Source: JBFLXR01 sp040757065 (GTDB taxonomy: Bacteria; Pseudomonadota; Gammaproteobacteria; Burkholderiales; Gallionellaceae). From it: 64,000 nucleotides of DNA. Shown one piece after another: positions 7,766 to 16,265 of this stretch. Both the position numbers and the translations under genes were made by a program. The DNA lies in assembly GCA_040757065.1 (NCBI GenBank), contig JBFLXR010000005.1, positions 62,001 through 126,000 on the forward strand, written 5' to 3'. The notes beneath the pieces are model-generated. The model saw only the letters and a program-made list of their open reading frames with translations, searched no databases and had not been told where the DNA came from. The first letter of the stretch is position 1, and every line of letters starts with the position of its first letter.

Positions 7766-8382
7766 GGGGCGGGGTATCCGAATGCGTGCAGTAATTCGAC
7801 GGTTTCGCTCAGCGGCAGACCGACGACGCCGGAATAGCTGCCTTCGATGCGCTCGACAAATGCGCCGGCATAGCCTTGAATGCCGTATGCGCCGGCCTTG
7901 TCATGCCATTCGCTGGTCAGCAGGTAGCGGTGAATGCGCTCTTCGCTGAGTGTGGCGAAACGAACTTGCGTAACCGACAGCCGTTGTTCGAGCTTGTGTT
8001 CGGTGGCGACCGCGACGGCTGTCAGCACTTCGTGCTGGCGACCCGAGAGCATGCGCAAGATTTCAGCGGCGTTGTCGCGGTCGGTCGGTTTGCCGATGAT
8101 GCGCCCGTCCAGCGTTACCGTGGTATCGGCGGCCAGCACGGGAAAAGATTGTTTGTTGCGGGCGCGCAGCGCGGTACAACCGGCATCGGCCTTGGCGCAA
8201 CTGATGCGACGGACATAGTCGGCCGGTGCTTCGCCGGGGAGCGGCGTTTCATCGACATCCATGCCGCGTTGCAGGCCGTTGCGCAGCAGCAGCACTTCGA
8301 AGTGGATGCCGATTTGCTTGAGCAGCTCGCGGCGGCGCGGGCTTTGCGAGGCGAGATAAATGCGCGGTTGCAGAATAGTCAT
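7762..8382 (-). CDS. maf: Maf family nucleoside triphosphate pyrophosphatase
   Basis: Maf proteins hydrolyse non-canonical or pyrimidine NTPs to monophosphates (house-cleaning) and are linked to septum control. The N-terminus IYLASQSPRRRELLKQIGI is the phosphate-binding signature, and VLAADTTVTLDGRIIGKPTD carries the catalytic aspartate in a D-T-T variant of the usual DTxV. The ATG at 8382 gives 206 residues with the signature near residue 10. An upstream in-frame ATG at 8436 would add an unconserved tail running into rlmH. The substrate subclass is not decided here. Confidence 0.92.
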   Translation of the reverse strand: MTILQPRIYLASQSPRRRELLKQIGIHFEVLLLRNGLQRGMDVDETPLPGEAPADYVRRISCAKADAGCTALRARNKQSFPVLAADTTVTLDGRIIGKPTDRDNAAEILRMLSGRQHEVLTAVAVATEHKLEQRLSVTQVRFATLSEERIHRYLLTSEWHDKAGAYGIQGYAGAFVERIEGSYSGVVGLPLSETVELLHAFGYPAP

Positions 8383-8396
8383 GGATAGCTGTCCCG

Positions 8397-8867
8397 TTAT
8401 TCGCGGTGATAGGGGTGATTGTGCAACAGGCTCCATGCCCGATACAACTGTTCGGCCAGCAGTACGCGCACCATGCCGTGCGGCAGGGTCAGGGCGGAGA
8501 GGGCGAGCAGTTGCTGCGCGCTTTGCTTGATCGATTGATGCAGGCCGTCTGCACCGCCGACGATAAAGGCAACATCGCGTCCTTCGCCCAGCCAGAGCTG
8601 CATTTTGTCTGCCAGTTGCCGTGTCGTCCAGCTCGCACCGCGTTCGTCCAGCGCAATCCGTAAGCAGTCGGCGGGCAGGGCGGCTTGGATGCGCTGTGCC
8701 TCGGCCTCCATGATCTGGGCTGTGGTTTTGCCGGTGGTGCGCGGTTCAGGTTTGAGTTCGAGCAGCTCGATTTTCGCCTCGCGCGGCATGCGCTTGGCGT
8801 ATTCTTGATAGCCGTCGGCAATCCACTGCGGCATCTTATGTCCGAGGGCGACGATATACAGTTTCAT
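8397..8867 (-). CDS. rlmH: 23S rRNA pseudouridine(1915) N3-methyltransferase RlmH
   Basis: RlmH methylates pseudouridine 1915 in helix 69 of 23S rRNA on assembled 70S ribosomes, using S-adenosylmethionine. The 156-residue protein starts MKLYIVALGHKMPQWIADGY and has the SPOUT knot elements LRIALDERGASWTT, FIVGGADGLHQSI and the end YRAWSLLHNHPYHRE. The ATG at 8867 is chosen because it gives the family length. It follows rsfS closely, and the pair rsfS-rlmH is conserved across bacteria. Confidence 0.96.
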   Translation of the reverse strand: MKLYIVALGHKMPQWIADGYQEYAKRMPREAKIELLELKPEPRTTGKTTAQIMEAEAQRIQAALPADCLRIALDERGASWTTRQLADKMQLWLGEGRDVAFIVGGADGLHQSIKQSAQQLLALSALTLPHGMVRVLLAEQLYRAWSLLHNHPYHRE

Positions 8868-8884
8868 CGTTCGTTTGCGGGACG

Positions 8885-9232
8885 TCAGGAGGCGCGGCGC
8901 GGCAGGTTCTGCGCACCCCACAATTCTTCCAGATTGTAATAGCTGCGTACCGCGGGTTGCATGATATGAACAATTACTTCGCCCAGATCGACCAGAACCC
9001 ATTCGCCGCTGTCTTCACCTTCGACGCCGTAGACGGTTTCGCCGCGTTCTTTTAGCTTCTCTGCCACATTGTTGGCCAATGCTCGGGTCTGGCGGTTGGA
9101 GGTGGCACTGCAAATCACCATGCGTTCGAACAGCGAACTGAGTTTGCTGGTGTCCAGTACTTGAATGTCGTTGCCTTTAATGTCTTCCAGCGCGTCGACG
9201 ACGGCTTGGGTTTTTTCTTCGATGCCTAGCAT
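8885..9232 (-). CDS. rsfS: Ribosome silencing factor RsfS
   Basis: RsfS (YbeB/Iojap) binds ribosomal protein uL14 and blocks subunit joining under starvation. The protein has 115 residues from the ATG at 9232 and shows the family run VVDALEDIKGNDIQVLDTSK, then SNRQTRALANNVAEKLKE and GEWVLVDLGEVIVHIMQPAV. Its start overlaps the end of nadD by 7 bp. Confidence 0.96.
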   Translation of the reverse strand: MLGIEEKTQAVVDALEDIKGNDIQVLDTSKLSSLFERMVICSATSNRQTRALANNVAEKLKERGETVYGVEGEDSGEWVLVDLGEVIVHIMQPAVRSYYNLEELWGAQNLPRRAS

Positions 9233-9891
9233 GATGCTCCACGGTATAAATGGTTCGATTCGATATATTGGGTCACGCTGTCCGGCGTCAAGTAGCGAAT
9301 GCTGGCTCCGCTGGCGCAACGCTGGCGGATGTCGCTGGCGGAAATTTCCAGTTGCGGCAGGTCGAGCAGGGTCACGACGCCTGCGGGCGTGCGGTGTAGT
9401 GCTTCGATGGGTTGCCGCCGGGCATGGTATTCCAGTCGCAGTGCTTCATCGGCTTGCTCGATGCGTTGATCGATGGAGCTGCCGGGGCGTTGTTTAACTA
9501 CCAGATGCGCCAGTTCGAATAGTTGCCGCCAGCGGTTCCAAGTGTGCAGCAGCAGGAAGGCGTCGCCGCCTAGCAGCAGACACAGCGGCACGTCCGGGCC
9601 GAACTCGGCGCGCAGAGCCTGCAAAGTGTCGACCGTGTAGCACGCATCGGTGCGCCTGCTTTCACGGGCATCCAGCACGAAGGCCGGATTGTCCGCCAGC
9701 GCCAGCCGCGCCATTTCCAGCCGCTGTGCGGCGCTAGCATGGGGCGGTGCGCGGTGCGGCGGCGTGCCGCTGGGGATGAAGCGTACCTCAGCCAGCCGGC
9801 ATTGCTCGTAGGCCTCCTGCGCAAGGCGCAGATGCCCGAAATGGATCGGGTCGAAGGTTCCGCCGAGAATGCCGATGGGCGCGCGGCTCAC
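9226..9891 (-). CDS. nadD: Nicotinate-nucleotide adenylyltransferase
   Basis: NadD transfers AMP from ATP to nicotinate mononucleotide, the committed step to deamido-NAD. The 221-residue protein has the nucleotidyltransferase signature GILGGTFDPIHFGHLRLAQE at its N-terminus, FIPSGTPPHR, LLLGGDAFLLLHTWNRW and the C-terminal ISASDIRQRCASG (ISSTxIR motif variant). It lies 3 bases downstream of aceF on the same strand and overlaps rsfS. Confidence 0.95.
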   Translation of the reverse strand: MSRAPIGILGGTFDPIHFGHLRLAQEAYEQCRLAEVRFIPSGTPPHRAPPHASAAQRLEMARLALADNPAFVLDARESRRTDACYTVDTLQALRAEFGPDVPLCLLLGGDAFLLLHTWNRWRQLFELAHLVVKQRPGSSIDQRIEQADEALRLEYHARRQPIEALHRTPAGVVTLLDLPQLEISASDIRQRCASGASIRYLTPDSVTQYIESNHLYRGASC

Positions 9892-9894
9892 GGT

Positions 9895-11178
9895 TTACAG
9901 GGCGAGGCGGCGGATATCCGACAGCACTTGGCCGAGGAAAGTGGTAAAGCGCACGCCGGAGGCTCCGTCGATCACGCGGTGATCGTAGGACAGCGACAGC
10001 GGCAGCATCAGGCGCGGCACGAACTGTCCATCCTGATACACCGGCTTCATGCTGGCCTTGGAAACGCCGAGGATCGCAACTTCCGGGGCATTGATAATCG
10101 GCGTGAATGCAGTCCCGCCGATGCCGCCCAGGCTGGAAATGGTGAAACAGCCGCCTTGCATGTCGGCAGCCGTCAGTTTCAGGTCGCGAGCCTTCGCGCT
10201 GATTTCGCCCAGTTCCTTCGCCAGTTGGACGATGCCTTTCTGGTCGACATCGCGGATCACCGGAACTACCAAGCCATTCGGGGTATCGACTGCCACACCG
10301 ATATGGAAATACTGCTTGCGGATCAGGTTTTCGCCGCTGGCATCCAGCGAGGCGTTGAAATCCGGGTATTGCTGCAAGGCTGCGACCGCCGCTTTCAGCA
10401 AGAAGGCGAGCGGGGTGATCTTAATGTTTTGCTTGGCATATTCCGCACCGATCTGCTTGCGGAAGGCTTCCATCTCGCTGATGTCGGCTTCATCGAACTG
10501 GGTAACGTGCGGCAGCATGACCCAGTTGCGGTGCAGGTTCGCGCCGGAAATTTTCTTGATGCGCGACAACGGCACAGTTTCCACCGGGCCGAATTTGGCG
10601 AAGTCGACCGACGGCATATCCAGCAACTGCAGGCCGCCGACGGCAGCCCCGCCGCGCGGTTGCTGCAACGCGGCTTTGACGAAATTCTGCACATCGTCTT
10701 TGGTGACGCGGCCTTTTTCGCCGCTGCCCTTCACCTGCGACAGATCGACGCCCAGTTCGCGGGCGAAACGACGTATCGACGGGCTGGCATGTGCTTTGCC
10801 GCCGCTGCTTTGCGTAACGGGAGCAGATGTCGGGGCCGGTGCAGCTGCGGGCGCTGGCGCAACCGGTGCGGGCGCAGCAACGGGCGTGGCCGGCGCGACG
10901 GTTTGCGCGGGGGCGGATGCCGGAGCGGCAGCGCTGTCGCTGGTTTCCAGCAACAGGATCAGATCGCCTTCGGAAACCTTATCGCCGACCTTGACCTTCA
11001 TTTCCTTCACTGTGCCGGCAAAGCTGCTCGGTACGTCCATGGTGGCCTTGTCGGTTTCCAGCGTAATCAGGTTGTCTTCCGCCTGAATGACGTCGCCCAC
11101 CTTGACGGCGACTTCGATGATGCTGACGCCCTTATAGTTGCCGATGTCCGGCACCAATACTTGCTTGATGTCTGCCAT
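9895..11178 (-). CDS. aceF: Pyruvate dehydrogenase E2, dihydrolipoyl acetyltransferase
   Basis: AceF is the acetyl-transferring core of the pyruvate dehydrogenase complex. The 427-residue protein has a single lipoyl domain (residues about 1-75, lysine in LETDKATMDVP) and a long Ala/Pro linker (about 85-125). An E3/E1-binding domain follows (ASPSIRRFARELGVDLSQVK, then GRVTKDDVQNF), and the catalytic domain ends with SYDHRVIDGASG. E. coli AceF has three lipoyl domains, so this is the short form. It is 17 bases downstream of aceE. No E3 (lpd) gene follows; nadD does instead. Confidence 0.96.
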   Translation of the reverse strand: MADIKQVLVPDIGNYKGVSIIEVAVKVGDVIQAEDNLITLETDKATMDVPSSFAGTVKEMKVKVGDKVSEGDLILLLETSDSAAAPASAPAQTVAPATPVAAPAPVAPAPAAAPAPTSAPVTQSSGGKAHASPSIRRFARELGVDLSQVKGSGEKGRVTKDDVQNFVKAALQQPRGGAAVGGLQLLDMPSVDFAKFGPVETVPLSRIKKISGANLHRNWVMLPHVTQFDEADISEMEAFRKQIGAEYAKQNIKITPLAFLLKAAVAALQQYPDFNASLDASGENLIRKQYFHIGVAVDTPNGLVVPVIRDVDQKGIVQLAKELGEISAKARDLKLTAADMQGGCFTISSLGGIGGTAFTPIINAPEVAILGVSKASMKPVYQDGQFVPRLMLPLSLSYDHRVIDGASGVRFTTFLGQVLSDIRRLAL

Positions 11179-11195
11179 ATTTGTTCCTTAAGCGG

Positions 11196-13859
11196 TTACA
11201 CCGTGGTCGGGTTCGGCTTGTCCGGGTTAATGTTGTAGAGCTTGATTGCGCGGCTGACTTCGCTTGCGGCAATCGTGCCTTCGTCGGCCAGCGCTTTCAG
11301 CGCGGCAACGGCGACGTAGTAGCGATCCACTTCGAAGAAATGGCGCAGCTTTTTGCGGGTATCCGAGCGGCCGAAGCCATCTGTGCCCAATACTTTGTAG
11401 TGCTTGGGTACGAACGGGCGAATCTGGTCGCCGTAGCTGCGGATGTAGTCGGTCGCAGCGACCACCGGTCCGGTGCGCTTGGACAGGCAGTGCTCGACAT
11501 AGCTGACACGCGGTTTAGCTTCCGGATGCAGGGTGTTCCAGCGTTCGCAATCCAAGCCTTCGCGGCGCAGTTCGTTGAAGCTGGTTACGCTCCAGATGTC
11601 GGCGGCTACGCCGAAATCGTTTTTCAGCAACTCGCCCGCGGCAATGACTTCGCGCAGGATGGTGCCGCTACCCAACAGTTGCACCTTCGGTTCTTTGGCG
11701 GACTTGGTTTTGCTTTCGCTGAACAAGTACATCCCCTTGATGATGCCTTCTTCCGCGCCCTTCGGCATGGCCGGGTGCGTGTAGTTCTCGTTCATCAGTG
11801 TCAGGTAGTAGAACACATCTTCTTGTTCGACGTACATGCGGCGCATGCCTTCGCGCACGATTACGGCCAGTTCGTAGGAGAAGGTCGGGTCGTAGGTGAC
11901 GCAGTTCGGGATGGTGGCGGCCATCAGATGGCTATGGCCATCCTGATGTTGCAAGCCTTCGCCGTTCAGTGTGGTGCGACCGGCAGTCCCGCCCAGCAGG
12001 AAGCCGCGTGCACGCAAGTCACCGGCTGCCCAGGCCAAATCGCCAATGCGTTGGAAGCCGAACATCGAGTAGTAGATGTAGAACGGGATCATCGCCACGC
12101 CGTGGTTGGCATAGGCGGTAGCAGCAGCGATCCAGTCGGCCATGCCGCCGGCTTCGTTAATGCCTTCCTGCAAAATCTGGCCGGTTTCCGATTCCTTGTA
12201 GTACATCAGTTGGTCGGCGTCCTGCGGGGTATAAAGCTGGCCGATTTGCGAGAAGATGCCGAGCTGGCGGAACATGCCTTCCATACCGAAAGTACGGGAT
12301 TCGTCCGGTACGATAGGTACGATTTGTTTGCCGATATTCTTGTCTTTAACTAAGCCGCCAAGCAGGCGCACGAATGCCATGGTGGTGGAGATTTCGCGTC
12401 CTTCGGTACCCTTCAATAGTCCGTCGAAGGCATCGCTCGAGGGCATCGGCAGGGGCTTGGCTTCCGGGCGGCGCGACGGCACCGAACCCATCTCGGCGGT
12501 GCGTTCGCGCAAGTATTTCATTTCCAGGCTGTCTTCTGCCGGGCGCACGAACGGCAGCTTCGTCAGGTCGTCGTCGGAAACCGGAATGTTGAAGCGGTCG
12601 CGGAATTTGCGCAGCGATTCCCCGTCCATCTTCTTTTGCTGGTGGGTCGGGTTTTGCGCTTCACCGGACGCGCCCATGCCGTAACCCTTCACTGTTTTGG
12701 TCAGGATAACGGTCGGCTGCCCCTTGTGTTTGACGGCGGCAGCGTAGGCGGCGAATACTTTGTGCGGATCGTGACCGCCGCGGTTCAGGCGCCAGATTTC
12801 GTCATCGGACATGTCGGCAACCAGTTCCAGCAATTCGGGATATTTTCCGAAGAAGTGCTGGCGCACGTAGGCACCGTCCTTGGATTTGTATGTCTGGTAC
12901 TCGCCGTCGACGACTTCTTCCATGCGCTTGAGCAACAGGCCGCTCTTGTCCTTTGCCAGCAGGCGATCCCACTTGCCGCCCCATACAACCTTGATGACGT
13001 TCCAGCCTGCGCCGCGGAAGACGCCTTCCAGTTCCTGAATGATTTTGCCATTGCCGCGCACCGGGCCGTCCAGACGCTGGAGGTTGCAGTTAATGACAAA
13101 AATCAGGTTGTCCAGTTGTTCACGACCGGCCATCGAAATCGCGCCGAGGGATTCCGGTTCGTCGGTTTCGCCGTCCCCGAGGAAGGCCCAGACTTTGCGG
13201 CCATCGGTGCTCGCCAGTCCGCGATGTTGCAGATAACGCATGAAGCGCGCCTGATAAATCGCCATCAACGGGCCGAGGCCCATCGATACGGTAGGGAATT
13301 GCCAGAAATCCGGCATCAACCAGGGGTGTGGGTAGGAGGACAGGCCGTCGCCGTCTACTTCCTGACGGAATTTGCGCAGCTGCGCTTCGCTGATGCGTCC
13401 TTCTAAGAAGGCGCGGGCGTAGATGCCGGGCGAAGAGTGGCCTTGGAAATAAACTAAGTCGCCACCGTGGTGGTCAGTGCGGCCATGGAAGAAATGGTTG
13501 AAACCGACGTCGTATAACGTGGCTGCGGAAGCAAAGCTGGCGATATGGCCGCCGAGTTCGGACGATTCTTTGTTGGCGTTCAATACGATCGCCATGGCGT
13601 TCCAGCGCATGAGCGCGCGGATGCGGTGTTCCAGTTCGTGATTGCCGGCCGAGCGCTGCTCTTTGTCTACCGGAATCGTGTTGATATAAGGCGTAGTGTC
13701 GCTGATCGGCACGTCGGCACCGGCCAGACGGGCTTGGTCGATTAGTTGGCTAATCAGGTAATGGGCGCGGTCTGTGCCTTCTTTTTCAATGACGGATTCG
13801 AGCGATTCCAGCCACTCGCGGGTTTCTTGCGGGTCGATGTCCGGTGTATTCGTTGCCAT
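11196..13859 (-). CDS. aceE: Pyruvate dehydrogenase E1, homodimeric type
   Basis: AceE decarboxylates pyruvate with thiamine diphosphate and transfers the acetyl group to the lipoyl arm of AceF. The 887-residue length matches the homodimeric proteobacterial E1. The ThDP motif is split as FLGDGETDEPESLGAISMAG and VINCNLQRLDGPVRGNGK, and the His-rich segments FNHFFHGRTDHHGGDLVYFQ and GEGLQHQDGHSHL are present. It lies 17-18 bases from both fau upstream and aceF downstream, so fau-aceE-aceF may be cotranscribed. Confidence 0.97.
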   Translation of the reverse strand: MATNTPDIDPQETREWLESLESVIEKEGTDRAHYLISQLIDQARLAGADVPISDTTPYINTIPVDKEQRSAGNHELEHRIRALMRWNAMAIVLNANKESSELGGHIASFASAATLYDVGFNHFFHGRTDHHGGDLVYFQGHSSPGIYARAFLEGRISEAQLRKFRQEVDGDGLSSYPHPWLMPDFWQFPTVSMGLGPLMAIYQARFMRYLQHRGLASTDGRKVWAFLGDGETDEPESLGAISMAGREQLDNLIFVINCNLQRLDGPVRGNGKIIQELEGVFRGAGWNVIKVVWGGKWDRLLAKDKSGLLLKRMEEVVDGEYQTYKSKDGAYVRQHFFGKYPELLELVADMSDDEIWRLNRGGHDPHKVFAAYAAAVKHKGQPTVILTKTVKGYGMGASGEAQNPTHQQKKMDGESLRKFRDRFNIPVSDDDLTKLPFVRPAEDSLEMKYLRERTAEMGSVPSRRPEAKPLPMPSSDAFDGLLKGTEGREISTTMAFVRLLGGLVKDKNIGKQIVPIVPDESRTFGMEGMFRQLGIFSQIGQLYTPQDADQLMYYKESETGQILQEGINEAGGMADWIAAATAYANHGVAMIPFYIYYSMFGFQRIGDLAWAAGDLRARGFLLGGTAGRTTLNGEGLQHQDGHSHLMAATIPNCVTYDPTFSYELAVIVREGMRRMYVEQEDVFYYLTLMNENYTHPAMPKGAEEGIIKGMYLFSESKTKSAKEPKVQLLGSGTILREVIAAGELLKNDFGVAADIWSVTSFNELRREGLDCERWNTLHPEAKPRVSYVEHCLSKRTGPVVAATDYIRSYGDQIRPFVPKHYKVLGTDGFGRSDTRKKLRHFFEVDRYYVAVAALKALADEGTIAASEVSRAIKLYNINPDKPNPTTV

Positions 13860-13876
13860 CTTTCAGCCTTTCTTCG

Positions 13877-14458
13877 TTATCGCGAATAATCGCCGCAGGC
13901 GATTATTTCGTGTTCGGTGACCAGCCACGCCACGCGCTGGTCTGTTTCTTCTTCCGGTAGTGTTTCCACTACCTGCATTTCATAGGCCGCTGCCGCGCGC
14001 ACGGCGCGCTGCGGCAGATGCGGCAGCAATTTGTCGTAAAAGCCGCCGCCGTAGCCCAACCGTGCGCCGTAGCGGGTAAATGCCACGCCGGGCAGCAGGA
14101 TAAAATCCAAAGTATCAACTGTATCGAACCGCGGGCAGTTTGCCAGCGGTTCGGGGATGTTCCATTTTCCGGGGGCGATTTGTGTTCTCAAATCGGTCAC
14201 CCGGTGTAAAGCCAATTCACGCGTTCCGCTATCGACGCGCGGCAGGATAACTTGTTTGCCATCCGCCAGTGCTTGTTGTACCCAGCGCGCGCTGTGGTAT
14301 TCACCGCCAAAGTGCAGATAACCCAGCACCGTTTGCGCTTCCCGGTAAGCGGGTAACGCCAGCAAACGGGCGGTAATCGCTTCGCTCAGGACGCACCGTT
14401 CCGGCTCGGGAATCGCATCGCGGGCCGTAATTATACGTTGTCTTATGGCCGACTTCAT
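13877..14458 (-). CDS. fau: 5-formyltetrahydrofolate cyclo-ligase
   Basis: This enzyme converts 5-formyl-THF to 5,10-methenyl-THF using ATP, salvaging the one-carbon pool. The 193-residue protein from the ATG at 14458 starts MKSAIRQRIITARDAIPEPE. It contains VLGYLHFGGEYHSARWVQQA and the signature LPGVAFTRYGARLGYGGGFYDKLL (around residues 137-160), with its Gly-rich ATP loop. The in-frame ATG at 14515 would add 19 residues with no conserved content. In enterobacteria this gene is cotranscribed with 6S RNA; see the structured region directly upstream. Confidence 0.93.
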   Translation of the reverse strand: MKSAIRQRIITARDAIPEPERCVLSEAITARLLALPAYREAQTVLGYLHFGGEYHSARWVQQALADGKQVILPRVDSGTRELALHRVTDLRTQIAPGKWNIPEPLANCPRFDTVDTLDFILLPGVAFTRYGARLGYGGGFYDKLLPHLPQRAVRAAAAYEMQVVETLPEEETDQRVAWLVTEHEIIACGDYSR

Positions 14459-14608
14459 AGTCGGGGGGCGCTCCGGTGTTTTTTGCGGGAATCCGAAAAT
14501 TTGAAATCGCTGCAAAAAGGCTGCACATTGCGCGAAGTTGTGCCGAAATATCCGGAAAAACGGGGGGCAAGAATTTTCCGCTGCCGGACTTCCCGCAGCG
14601 GAAATGCG
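14459..14608 (-). other. Structured spacer between ilvA and fau; possible small RNA or leader
   Basis: On the minus strand the 150 bases between the ilvA stop and the fau start can fold extensively. CCGCTGC/GCAGCGG forms a local hairpin right after ilvA (14577-14601). Alternatively, TGCGGGA (14484-14490) pairs with TCCCGCA (14591-14597), supported by TCCG/CGGA and AAAATT/AATTTT inside, closing a rod of about 110 bases. An inner stem GCACA/TGTGC (14523-14542 region) is also present. The position upstream of fau is where 6S RNA sits in enterobacteria, but the spacer is shorter than a 6S RNA (about 180 nt) and I cannot match its conserved bubble. Confidence 0.3.
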
Positions 14609-16117
14609 TCAGGACAAAAACAGCTTGTAAGCCGGGTTTTCACTTTCATCCCAGTAACGATAGCCTAATTTGTCGAGAAATGCGCGCAACGCCCCTTTAT
14701 CGTGATGCGGAACTTGCATGCCTACGAGTACGCGGCCATAGTCTGCGCCGTGGTTACGGTAATGGAACAGGCTGATATTCCAGCCGTGATTCATGCTGTT
14801 CAGGAAGTTCATCAGCGCGCCGGGGCGCTCCGGAAATTCGAAGCGGAACAGGATCTCGTCCGCCACGCCTTGCGCGTGTCCGCCGACAAGATGACGCAAA
14901 TGTAGCTTCGCCATTTCATTGTCGGTCAGATCCAGAGTCGGCAGCTTATGTCGTTCCAGTGCTTTAACCAGTTTGGCCGTTTCCGACGGGTCGCGCACTT
15001 GTACACCGACGAATACCCGTGCTTCCTTCGGGTCGGCATAACGGTAATTGAATTCGGTGATGTTACGGTTGCCGATCTGCGCGCAAAACTGGCGGAAACT
15101 GCCGGGTTCTTCCGGGATGGTTACAGCCAGAATGGCTTCGCGTTTCTCGCCGATCTCTGCACGTTCGGCGACGAAGCGCAAACGATCAAAATTCATATTC
15201 GCCCCGCAGGCGACCGGAATCAGCGTTTGGCCTTTCAGTTTCTCGCGGGCGGCATACAGCTTGGCGCCAGCTACGGCAATTGCACCGGCGGGTTCCAGAA
15301 TCGAACGGGTGTCTTCGAATACATCCTTGATGGCGGCGCAAGTGGCGTCGGTGTCGACCAGAATGATTTCATCCACCAGTTTGCGGCACAGGCGGTAAGT
15401 TTCTTCTCCGACTTGTTTAACCGCCACGCCGTCGGCGAACAAGCCGACGTGATCGAGCACAACCCGGCGCTTGGCTTGCAGCGAACGTGCCATGGCGTCG
15501 GAATCGACCGGTTGTACGCCGATAATTTTGATGTCCGGACGTACTTGCTTCACATAGGCGGCCACGCCTGAGATGAGGCCACCGCCGCCGATGGCGCAGA
15601 AAATGGCGTGAATCGGCTGATTGTGCTGACGCAGGATTTCCATGCCGATGGTACCCTGCCCGGCAATCACATCGGGATCGTCATAGGGATGAACGAAAGT
15701 CAGTTTGTGCTTCTTTTCCAGGGCTAGCGCATGCTGATAGGCGTCGGAATAGGAATCTCCGAACAGCACGACTTCCGCGCCGCGGCGTTCCACGGCCTGA
15801 ATTTTAATCTGCGGGGTGGTGGCCGGCATAACGATAACGGCGCGGCAGCCCATTCTCTGAGCGGAAAGTGCGACGCCTTGCGCATGGTTGCCAGCCGAGG
15901 CAGCGATCACGCCGCGCTTGAGCTGCGCGGGCGTCAGTTGCGCCATTTTGTTGTAAGCGCCGCGCAGCTTGAATGAAAACACCGGTTGCATGTCTTCGCG
16001 CTTCAGTAAAATGGTGTTGCCGGTGCGCGCCGACAGATTAGGAGCGAATTCCAGCGGGCTTTCGATGGCGACGTCATAGACGCGCGCGGTCAGGATGCGT
16101 TTCAGGTAGCCTTGCAT
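14609..16117 (-). CDS. ilvA: Threonine ammonia-lyase (biosynthetic threonine deaminase)
   Basis: IlvA deaminates threonine to 2-oxobutanoate, the first step to isoleucine. The 502-residue protein from the ATG at 16117 (MQGYLKRILTARVYDVAIES) has a catalytic fold-type II PLP domain, with the PLP lysine in FSFKLRGAYNKM, the glycine loop in ASAGNHAQGVALSAQ, and CAIGGGGLISGVAAYV. Two C-terminal ACT-like regulatory repeats follow, LAVTIPEEPGSFRQFCAQIG and FEFPERPGALMNFLNSMNHG, as in the isoleucine-inhibited long form. The frame continues upstream to 16465, but that stretch overlaps rpiA on the other strand and is not conserved. It is divergent from rpiA. Confidence 0.96.
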   Translation of the reverse strand: MQGYLKRILTARVYDVAIESPLEFAPNLSARTGNTILLKREDMQPVFSFKLRGAYNKMAQLTPAQLKRGVIAASAGNHAQGVALSAQRMGCRAVIVMPATTPQIKIQAVERRGAEVVLFGDSYSDAYQHALALEKKHKLTFVHPYDDPDVIAGQGTIGMEILRQHNQPIHAIFCAIGGGGLISGVAAYVKQVRPDIKIIGVQPVDSDAMARSLQAKRRVVLDHVGLFADGVAVKQVGEETYRLCRKLVDEIILVDTDATCAAIKDVFEDTRSILEPAGAIAVAGAKLYAAREKLKGQTLIPVACGANMNFDRLRFVAERAEIGEKREAILAVTIPEEPGSFRQFCAQIGNRNITEFNYRYADPKEARVFVGVQVRDPSETAKLVKALERHKLPTLDLTDNEMAKLHLRHLVGGHAQGVADEILFRFEFPERPGALMNFLNSMNHGWNISLFHYRNHGADYGRVLVGMQVPHHDKGALRAFLDKLGYRYWDESENPAYKLFLS

Positions 16118-16160
16118 AACAGGTTTTACGGTCAATTTCGGGTGTTTTTCGCAAGAGTAG

Positions 16161-16214
16161 CAGGAATTTGCCGCAAGCCCAAAGGGTTTCGTTGCCTTGA
16201 CGGGCGAATTCCTG
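16161..16214. promoter_or_regulatory. Imperfect inverted repeat in the ilvA-rpiA divergent spacer
   Basis: CAGGAATT (16161-16168) pairs with AATTCCTG (16207-16214). Further in, GCC/GGC and CAAG/CTTG also match, giving a long interrupted stem around CCCAAAGGG. It lies between two divergent starts and overlaps the candidate rpiA promoter, so it could be an operator or a transcript hairpin. Confidence 0.3.
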
Positions 16215-16221
16215 CAATAAT
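16192..16221 (+). promoter_or_regulatory. Candidate rpiA promoter
   Basis: TTGCCT (16192-16197) and AATAAT (16216-16221) are spaced by 18 bases, about 45 bases before the rpiA ATG at 16266. An alternative -35, TTGACG at 16197-16202, is too close to the same -10. Confidence 0.35.
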
Positions 16222-16265
16222 CGTGAGGCGAGAACAAGTGATTAATCAGGAAAAAGAGCTGAAAA

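Noticed and set aside
9739..11238. 499-codon open frame antisense to nadD/aceF
   Set aside because: The minus strand encodes clear AceF and NadD; the long antisense frame is a by-product of GC-rich codon bias.
14459..14608. Direct annotation as 6S RNA
   Set aside because: The position is right but the spacer is about 30 bases too short, and the conserved central bubble and closing stem were not recognised; kept only as a structured region.
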